A stretch of DNA of 64,000 nt from Sisyra terminalis (lineage: Eukaryota > Arthropoda > Insecta > Neuroptera > Sisyridae). Shown one piece after another: positions 56,339-64,000 of the stretch; position 1 is the stretch's first letter, and every line of letters begins with the position of its first letter. The stretch is from contig OY292278.1 of assembly GCA_958496175.1 (NCBI GenBank), positions 37,262,001 through 37,326,000 of the forward strand. The letters run 5' to 3'. Both the position numbers and the translations under genes were made by a program. The notes beneath the pieces were generated by a model. That model ran no database searches. It was not told where the DNA came from and saw only the letters and a list, made by a program, of their open reading frames with translations.

Positions 56339-57107
56339 TGTCTGATTTGTAATATCAATATTTAAAAAACAAATATTTTCAATGGATATATTGATAAAAT
56401 TATTTAGCATTAAAAGTTTTGATTGGAAAAGGAACTTAAGAGTTAACCCTCCTCGATTAATTTATACTTTTGAGTTTATTAACCATCAAAGAAAGTATAA
56501 AACAATATGAAGATTAATACTTCTTATTTTTTCTGAATATTGCCATTATATACCTCTATAAAATGTTCAAATTTCATTCAAATCGGTTAAGCTAACTATG
56601 AGGAAAGAAATATTTTCCGATTTCTGTTAAACTTTTTTTAATTTTTTCTCCAATAAAAAATGATTCAGAACTGAGACTAGGGAGATTAATGTATCTTAAT
56701 AATACCAACATGGTCCTTAAATATCATTCAAGTACCTCTCTGGATCCAATTCAACATTGTTGTCGTCCTATGATCTTTATAGGAGTACAGTAGAACCTCA
56801 AACCTCAATAATTGTAGCATTAAGCTGAGTTTCCAATTAATTATTTCTATTTTGGCAAAATTCATGACAAATATGTATTTAAGGTTTTCTTTTATTCGTA
56901 AGAACAAATCAGTTACTTTTCACTTAAAATACAAAAAGCCTGCAGTTATTGTAGATTAAAAATACCATTCGTTAAATGAATTATGTTGTAAGTAGCTCTA
57001 AAACAAAACACTAAGAAAATAATTGAAAATTTTTCGCTCTAACTTTCCAGAATTTTCGCCTTAATTAACTTTTATTTAACTATTTTAAAAATAAAAAAAT
57101 CTTCCAC
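56339..57107. other. Unassigned AT-rich DNA
   Basis: A stretch near 56555-56630 (TTCAAATCGGTTAAGC) resembles the tail of an interspersed retroelement, but no second copy is in the window. Confidence 0.35.
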
Positions 57108-57180
57108 CAGTTTTCGAACCCAGAACTTTCATCTCAAAAATTCAAGCCCGCCAGCCAACTGAGTTAATCAAAAGCTCTCG
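57108..57180 (-). repeat. tRNA-like relic or SINE head
   Basis: On the minus strand a box A-like TTAACTCAGTTGGCTGG is followed about 35 bases later by box B GGGTTCGAAAACTGG. The arms do not fold into a clean cloverleaf by eye, so a tRNA-derived repeat is likelier than a gene. Confidence 0.4.
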
Positions 57181-58171
57181 GTCGCCTTAAAAGCGCCCTC
57201 TCTTTATCAACTTCATGTCCTAGACGTACCTAGTAATAAACCAAGTTAAAATGCCACAATTTTTTGTCCTTTCCAACGTTCCTTCATTTCACTTACCAAC
57301 GAAGAAGTAAATTTTCACACTTGCAAACACCGTTACGGCTGGTAACTTTTCCACCCCTGCCCCATATTGCGCTCCCGTTTCCCATTCCCATTCAGTTCCA
57401 GGATCTTCCATCTAACAAGATTCATAGCCATCTTTAACATCGTACATCGTCAAAGCCAGCTCATATTTTAATATTAATATCTATGTAGATTATTGTAATA
57501 CCCTCATCGTCTCCTCGTTTCTATCCCAAAAGCGTTCGGGGAATGAGGAATTGGGGGACTTTAGTAGTAAGTTGAGCTAAGCTTTTTCGTTTTTCTGTGT
57601 TAGTGAAACTGTCTTTAACATAAGTTCTTTACGATAAAAGTAATTAAGTTAAGAACACCAACGGTATATTATGTTATGTATGCACAGTTTAGTTAATATG
57701 AAAACTTTATTTACAACCCTCTTGTCTTCTTCGCGTTTTTGCTGAATTCAGGCTTAAAAACTATCCCCTAAACTCCCATTTCAGTAATGGCCGGCCAATC
57801 TGTTATTTTCATAGAAAAAACTTCAATTTTTCTGACTGAATTAAAGCTTGTGGGGTTAATATATTCGTGATAGAATTTTTTTATTTAAACGAAATAATTT
57901 ATTTCTTCTTTAACTTCCTTTGGAAACATTCGAAACCTTTAAACTATGAAAGTTGATAAAAGGTTAAACCACCATTAGTTCATCTAGTTCCTTAGGTACA
58001 GAAATAATAATTCAAATATAAATAAATAAATAAAAATACTTAAGACAAAATTTCCTTCCCACACTTTCCTAATTTTTTTACACTTTAACAATTACTACCA
58101 AAAGATAAGAAATTATTTGCTCTTCAAAAATATAAGAAGCTCCCACTGGTTTTTTTAACTTAATAATATAT
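57181..58171. other. Unassigned DNA with a GC-richer patch at 57260-57560
   Basis: No supported gene; the patch looks unique and is followed by AT-rich sequence. Confidence 0.35.
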
Positions 58172-58420
58172 TTGGTAAAAAATAATTTATGAACCACTAT
58201 TATCAGCCTAACTAATAATAGCCAGTAAATGAGAATCGTAAGCAATCTAGTTGTACATCAAAACGAGGGGTGCTCCATATTATCAAATTGTAAACAAAAT
58301 TGCACTCCTCGCTTTGATGCACAACTAGATAACTTACGACTCTCATTATTGGCTAATATCGCCTTAATATCGATGGTGCAATAGGTTCGAAGATTCAGTT
58401 CATAAGTTAATTTTTTACAT
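58172..58420. mobile_element. Foldback/MITE with about 100-bp arms
   Basis: The arms 58172-58273 and 58304-58420 pair over AAAACGAGGGGTGC/GCACTCCTCGCTTT, TCTAGTTGT/ACAACTAGA, and AATGAGAATCGTAAG with its inverse. The loop is about 30 bases. It has no hammerhead box. Confidence 0.7.
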
Positions 58421-58429
58421 TTTAAGTGT

Positions 58430-58690
58430 ATTTTTTTAAATCTTTATTTAAATACTTTTTTACGTATCTAATTGTCAGTTCCTTAATAAATTGAATGACA
58501 TCCTCAACATTATGGATCTGAAGAATGATGCCATTCCTTATATATTGCCCAGTTTCCAAAAATGACTGAAGTATTTTTCTTTGGTATCATCTGGTCATTT
58601 CAATGTTGCTGGACTTTACCAGGTTCTAGAGTTGGACCCCATATGCCCATGTTTGTCTTAGCATTACCTTTTAGAGCATCACCTTGGATG
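58430..58690 (-). pseudogene. Jockey-type LINE fragment, decayed
   Basis: Read on the minus strand with frame changes it gives WAYGVQL, then SSNIEM, YQRKILQSF, YIRNGI and NVEDVIQFIKELTIRY. The order matches the intact fragment at 54.6 kb (WTYGIQLWG, SSNIEIMQRFQSKTLR and following). It is much older than that copy and abuts the foldback at 58420. Confidence 0.55.
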
Positions 58691-60302
58691 ATAGATTTAA
58701 CGAAGACTTTTTACCTGCCATCCAGGCGAAATTACGATACAGCTAAATGAAGAAGAAACAATTTGGGAAATGAGGATCTCCTACATTTGGTATGATCACT
58801 GAAACGATTGTAGTGAAAAAAGGAAAAAGAAAATAATTCAATACAATTGATCAACTTGTACTCTTTTCCGTACCCATCATGCTTTGAACCAATTTAAAAA
58901 AAATCTTAAGATGCTATTTACCAGGCCAGTGGTTCTTCGTTTAATACATTTCAATATCATTTGGACTATAACTAGCTTTCATTAACCTGGTCTAGGTCCT
59001 AATTGTTTTTCAGTACCCGATTATCAAATAATTAGATTAATCAATCTATTTTCAATATTCTAAAACTTAAATTATTGACAAATTATTCCAACATGTAACT
59101 TTTCATTCCTTTTTTAATCTATTTACTTTAACCAAATGACTCTACACACTATTTGTTTTACGACATGATTTAATGGGGCAACTTTTTGTAGATAATTTAA
59201 AACAACATTTTAAAAGGTCGTTTATGACTGTCCGAATTTTTTGCCATCATGAAAAATTGCATTTTCACCTGATGGAAAATTTTCGAAAAATAGTGAAAAT
59301 CGTTTTTCGAGAAAATCGTCTCGTCTCGCCGTTTGCATACGGATATTACGGGGTTGAAACGAGATAGCACGCTGGATGAGATTGGGGCGAAAACCGGGAA
59401 TGGGGGAAAAGGTTGGTGGATTACATCGTAGTTTTTCGCTCGAATAACCCAATCACAAAGTGATTTTATCTATCCGTCTATCAATTCATTTTCCACTCCC
59501 AACCCTTCATCGTTCTGCCCCGTTCCCTTAATCGTAGCCCTTCTAGCCCCTGGATAGCGTCCTAGTTTTGTGTTTACGGCGATATATCAACTAATACAGA
59601 AACATTATCTGATATTCGTTGTGGTTGGAAACGAATAGATTTGTGGTAGTCTAAGGGGTGGTGGCTGGTGGACGGGGATTAAAGGGACGAGAGATATCCG
59701 GAAATAATGAGGAAGAAGGTGGATAATACGATTACAATTTCCGAACTGTCCAAACTTTTTTTTTTCTATTATATCGTTTTTAATAATATCCACTATATTG
59801 TTATTTTATTATGTTTTGAATTTTATATTAATATGCAAGTAGATAATTAGGCATTAGGTTGAATCATTGAAATATCGGATGTTGGAAACAATGAAAAAAC
59901 AATTTGATTTCATGAATTAGATTTAAAAACAATGGACCCTTTTAATGGCTTAGAACTCATAGGTTTCGTTCTGCCAGTGGATCTGAATTCGAAACCCGCA
60001 AATCTATGATTTTTTTTCCCAAAATTGTGGCTTATAGAACTCGAAAATTCGTTAAAGGATATTATAGGAAATTACTGCGCCACTGTAAAGAAACCTTTAA
60101 AAAATAGGTTAGTAAAATGGACTATAAATTTGGGGCAACTCTATAAAAGTTTCCATTGAACAGTTTAAGTTTAAAAATGTAATTTTTCTTGGGAAAAACG
60201 TTATTTCAATTGCACATTTTCTGAAAATTTTCAATTGGATGTATGACATAACAGAATAATATATGTAGTATTTACATAAACCGAATAACTTCAATTCCTA
60301 TT
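58691..60302. other. Unassigned DNA with a GC-richer unique patch at 59170-59740
   Basis: Open frames on both strands at 59173-59452 have no family motif. No exon is supported. A possible tRNA-like relic near 59940-60000 is too weak to call. Confidence 0.35.
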
Positions 60303-60420
60303 GAGTAGCCTAATGGTAGGTGCTGAGTATCGAGCAAATTTCAAAAATTTCTGGATTTACGGATTTTTATTAACCCCAGGGTCACTAAAGACCTTGGTTG
60401 TTATAAAGCGACAGTAACAA
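60303..60420 (+). repeat. tRNA-derived SINE with internal deletion
   Basis: The head GAGTAGCCTAATGGTAGG runs straight to TATCGAGCAAATTTCAAAAA, so box B is deleted. The tail GGTCACTAAAGACCTTGG then TAAAGCGACAGTAA is intact. Confidence 0.75.
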
Positions 60421-60489
60421 TAAAATGATGCTGGAATCACCGATGAAATTAATAATTCACCTAAATTTACTTCAACATTTCATTGTTGT

Positions 60490-60919
60490 GAAGGATATAT
60501 CAGGATGTGGTAGGCCAAACAAATTATTTGTGTTTTACTTCATTTATTTCAATGGCAACATTTCGTTGGTGTTATTCCAACTTCATCAGGTCACTTGTAA
60601 ATATTAGAAAAAAGCAAATAATCCCATGATTTAAAACAAATTCAAACGCCTGACTTGTTGGTTAAACACACTGGAGTTAACCGGATGTTTGTAACCATAT
60701 CTACTGGTAATTGACATACCAATACTTAATTTTAACTCCGGTATGTTTCAATAACAAGTCTGGCGTTTGAATTTGTTTTAAATCATGGGATTATTTGTTT
60801 TAATCTAATATTTTCAACTTGCCTGATGAAGTTGGAATAACACCAACGAAACGTTGCCATTGAAATAAATGAAGTAAAACACTGCTAATTTGGTCTACCA
60901 TATCACGATATATCCTTTA
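60490..60919. mobile_element. Foldback element with two outward hammerhead-like motifs (best preserved)
   Basis: The arms of about 190 bp (60490-60680 and 60735-60919) are nearly perfect inverses around a 55-bp core. The right box on the plus strand has CTGATGA (60823-60829), helix II GTTGG/CCAAC (60831-60835, 60843-60847), GAAAC (60848-60852) and GTT, with helix I GC/GC plus TTCAA/TTGAA across an internal loop. The left box on the minus strand is the same except GAAAT for GAAAC. One extra A follows CTGATGA. Beyond the boxes the tails share GCCATTGAAATAAATGAAGT. No coding. Confidence 0.75.
60811..60866 (+). ncRNA. Hammerhead-like motif, right arm of the 60.5 kb foldback
   Basis: All core boxes (CTGATGA, GAAAC) are intact, helix II has 5 pairs with a 7-base loop, and helix I has two parts around an internal loop as in natural type I hammerheads. 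Helix III is only the palindrome AACGTT. The one unpaired A between core and helix II is the main departure from consensus. Confidence 0.6.
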
Positions 60920-61069
60920 CATTATACATCGATTTAGACCTGAAAGAATGGAAATCATTTCATTGTTGTTTTAATTTTTGTTGAGTTAACTAACAATTTG
61001 ATTTTGATAACTACAAATTATTTCCGAAAATAATCTTTTAAAACTTAGAAAAGCATTTTGGTAAATTTA

Positions 61070-62019
61070 TCTATTGTTATAAAGAGGAAAGATTTGATTG
61101 TTTGTTTGCTTCGAATAGGCTTCGAAACTACTTGTCCGATTTGAAAAATTCTTTCACTGTTGGGAAGCTACAATATTTCCGGTGAACATAAGCTATATTA
61201 AATTTTCAAAAAAAATAGCGATCCATACTATAAAGCTCCAATAATGTAACCTAAGGTCTAAAAAAATTACCAAAAAACATTCTTATATTGCGTGCGCTGA
61301 GAAAACTATTGGTTATAGAACAAAATAAAGTACTACGATTTTGCAGAACATATCATTATCTACAAAAAATAGAGCGACAGCATATGTCTAACTATTATAG
61401 TTATGTCACAATAAGTGTTTTTTCATTTTAAAAAATTTATATAAATGCCACCGTTATAAAAGCTCTTTTATTTATACTTTGGGATTAATTGTTATCAAAA
61501 TAAATGACTTCATATTTAAGCTTGTTTCAATACCATCAAAAAAAAACTTTTTGAGTTATTCAATTTGAACATTCCATTCGAAAGATATCACAAGTTTAAA
61601 AATGTAAGTTATTTGAAAAATGGCGCATGATCACCCCATTTTACTTATAATTAAGATCAACTTTATTGAACTTGGCGATATTTTTTATTTATGTATAGAT
61701 GCTGATTGATTTACAGATTATTTGGTCTACGGTAGATATACCTACCGTAGCTATACGCAATAGACATACTCTTTTAAGATATTTATAAATATTTTTTGAA
61801 AATTAATTGATTATTACATAGAACAATTTTTTTCTTTGCAACAGTTTATTAAATGTGTCTTTTTAAAGTTGACAAAATAGTGTTTTTAAATATGATTATG
61901 TTTTTCGTAAAAGAAATTAGAAAAATAAAAATTTTCATATACCACTACAAATGGCAAATTTGAAAAGAAAACATGATCTACACCTACGTTACCCAGACGA
62001 AGTTGCGGGGATCAGCTAG
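61070..62019 (+). mobile_element. Helitron-like non-autonomous element, near full length
   Basis: It starts TCTATTGTTATAAAGAGG and ends GGGGATCAG-CTAG (62016-62019). It is collinear with the minus-strand copy at 24069-25016 and almost the same length. The central palindrome (61727-61750) has one mismatch. No coding sequence. Confidence 0.75.
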
Positions 62020-62864
62020 ACTTGTATAAATGATATTGAAATACTTGGCATACCTTAAAGAATAGGTATACTTTTGTATTAGTATGAGTACTCATACTTG
62101 AAGAATATGTAGGTAAGGAAGTGTCTTTAAAATTTTTTGGTGCTAGACTTAAATCAAATCTTCTACTCTTAATCCGCTAAAGATCTTAGCAGTTATAAAG
62201 TAGTAAATAGCTGCAAAAGCTTAATGAGTTCATTATATATATTTTTTTTTAAATGTTTAATCCAAAATAAAAACAAAAGAAGGGGGTTAAAACAAAAAGC
62301 TTACATTTTCAAGCTGAAAAACTTTTTCTGTACAGTACATTCCTCTTTTGTTTTATTAATCCAAAAAAAATCCTTAAAAATTACCAAATTAAGGGATTTA
62401 AAGGGACTTTTATTTGACCATTAAAAATACTTAAGTACTGTAAACTTTCTAGTTTGTTGAAAATTTCATTTTCGTTTTTAATGTCGTCCCATTTTTAATT
62501 TCTATGCAAATCATTTCAACACAACCAAGTGTATTTCAAGTTGAAGTGGAAGAATATAAGCCGCTTAAACACAACTTGTTATCTAACTTTTTCTTTATTT
62601 TCTCAGTAGAAGAATATTTATAACAAAAAAAAGAAAAGAAAAATCAGAACAATGAAAATTTATTGAAAAGCTTTTGTTAATTTTTATTCATCATATTTCA
62701 CATGGTTTGTTTTCTTTGGTTGGAATACAAAGGTATTTGAAGATATTTTTAAACAATGATCGTAATAAACATATTATTTTATCTTTGGAAAAATAAAAGA
62801 GGACACCACATGACTTCCTTGTACTCAGGTTCATTCTTAAATAATCATTCTTCTGTTCGTCCTC
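62020..62864. other. Unassigned DNA with a SINE tail at 62168-62205
   Basis: TAAAGATCTTAGCAGTTATA at about 62178-62197 matches the SINE tail; the head is missing. The rest is AT-rich with no gene. Confidence 0.5.
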
Positions 62865-63515
62865 CCCTATGGACTTAGTGATATCACTTTCCAAGCCTCC
62901 CTGTTCTGTGCTAAATCTCCTTCATTAATGTGGGAGATCTTCTGCTATGTTGGCTTTCCATTTTCCATTCTACCAAATGTACCTAGTTCCATTTCTCTTG
63001 TTTTCCTAGCTATTTGCCCGAAGTACCACAAATCTTTAATGTATGTTTAGTTTTTTAGTTTTTCCAAGATGGATTTTCTAGTTATTTTCTCCATCCAAGA
63101 GACTAGATGTGAGTAGTAGATAAGTAGTAGTTGGCGACTACTATAGATACAAGTATGCACCTGTATGTACCAGTTCATTCTACAGACCCAAAGTTCGTAG
63201 GCTTCAATCTTTTACTTGTCGGCTATATAGGGACCGTACTTCATAACATTTCTTTCATTCTATCATTCTTCTTAGACATCTGGCGATTGGAAAAATTAGT
63301 GCATTAGCTAGTAATACTTTTGTGTTTTTACTTTTGATGGATGTACTTTTCATATTTTCATTAGTTTCAACCAAAACAGGGATGTCCTGGTTATTGCTAT
63401 ACGCCGTTTGATTTCGTCAATTTTTTTCCCCGGTATTAGTGACTAGGGATCCTAGGTATTTGATCATTGGAACTACTTCGCAATCGTTTATTTCTTTGAT
63501 TTGCGGAGAGTTACT
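62865..63515 (-). pseudogene. LINE reverse-transcriptase C-terminal fragment
   Basis: On the minus strand from 63507: EINDCEVVPMIKYLGSLVTN, then GEKIDEIKRRIAITRTSLFW, the post-catalytic KYLGS...EIKRRI block of RT proteins of the endonuclease-type LINEs often labelled craniofacial-development-protein-like. After frame breaks, YFGQIARKTREMELGTFGRM and NREAWKVISLS near 62870-63040 match its C-terminus. The catalytic YxDD block should lie just upstream (right of 63515) but is not readable. Several stops; inactive. Confidence 0.65.
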
Positions 63516-63639
63516 ATAATACTTTGGTAACAATCATTATTTTTGTAGACCTAGGGCTAATAAATTCATAAAAATAAAACCAAATAACAAGATACTACTG
63601 TAGGTAATCAACTCTCAAATTTTTGATGTATTTTTTTTG

Positions 63640-63780
63640 TTTTCTATAATTTTTTAGTTATAACTTATTATATCTATTTAGTTATAACTTATAATTAAAT
63701 TATAATTAAATCTATTTAGTTATAATCTATTTAGTTATAATAATAAGTTATAAAAGTTATAAGTTATAACTTATCGCTGC
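63640..63780. repeat. AT-rich tandem repeats (TCTATTTAGTTATAA type)
   Basis: TTTAGTTATAACTTAT-like units repeat imperfectly four to six times with inverted variants, so the block is both a tandem and a palindromic repeat. Confidence 0.7.
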
Positions 63781-64000
63781 TTTATAAATTAAAAGATATT
63801 TTTAGTGGCGTTATACCTTACTAAAATCTGTAAGGCGAGAAATATTAGAAAACATGCTTATCCCGAATTTCAAATCCAACCTTTATCAATCACAAATTCC
63901 TTAGCCATTTTAAGCACTTGTTCACCTGTTGGCTATAGGATTATCGTGATTTTTTATTTATTTTTTCATAAATCTTATTTACATTATAAATCGTAAGCAA
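63781..64000. other. Unassigned DNA at the window edge
   Basis: A 63-codon open frame (63805-63996) has no motif; nothing else recognised. Confidence 0.35.

Noticed and set aside
1..64000. CRISPR arrays, bacterial operons, rRNA genes or integrated viral genes
   Set aside because: No regularly spaced direct repeats, no polycistronic coding runs, no rRNA-like conserved stretches and no viral structural or replicase motifs were seen.

Overview
The window looks like arthropod, most likely insect, nuclear DNA. It is very AT-rich, its one recognisable host gene is split by long introns with normal GT/AG borders, and most of the sequence that can be recognised is decayed mobile DNA of types common in insects: Helitron, Penelope-like, Jockey-type and other LINEs, hAT, Tc1/mariner, MITEs and a tRNA-derived SINE. 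A beetle-like genome would fit, but nothing here fixes the order.

The host gene is the 3' end of a beta-adrenergic-like octopamine receptor, a class A amine GPCR, on the + strand. One coding exon (44745-45053) carries the end of intracellular loop 3 and TM6. The last coding exon (49168-49621) carries extracellular loop 3, TM7, helix 8 and the cytoplasmic tail. A 4.1 kb phase-2 intron separates them and holds a large inverted repeat. No exon for TM1-5 was found upstream, so the preceding intron appears to be at least 44 kb long and to cover most of the window. Unique patches of higher GC scattered through it (about 4.7-5.1, 10.9-11.3, 22.7-23.1, 27.2-27.7 and 35.0-35.5 kb) are candidates for regulatory DNA. 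The 5.0 kb patch has four CRE-type half sites in 57 bp.

The repeat layer has several parts. (1) Two near full-length Helitron-like elements (24069-25016 minus, 61070-62019 plus) and end fragments at 1-1125 and 1487-1655; heat-shock-element arrays lie between those two fragment ends. (2) Penelope-like GIY-YIG fragments at 29.1-29.9, 36.9-37.6 and 38.2-38.4 kb. (3) At least six foldback elements, plus two single loci, whose arms carry outward-facing hammerhead-ribozyme-like motifs (CTGANGA, helix II, GAAAC, GTC or GTT). They have the same layout as the head-to-head Penelope-like copy at 29.1-29.9 kb and look like its reduced derivatives. (4) At least ten copies of one tRNA-derived SINE. (5) LINE 3' ends at 19.4, 43.2-44.1, 51.1, 54.6, 58.4 and 62.9-63.5 kb. 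(6) Several TIR/MITE families, including a hAT-like pair, a mariner pseudogene with a related MITE, and two otherwise different TIR elements that share a 19-bp module.

The most interesting signal is the ribozyme-bearing foldback set. The Helitron-flanked heat-shock-element cluster comes next. All homology calls rest on reading motifs by eye; no database or folding program was used.
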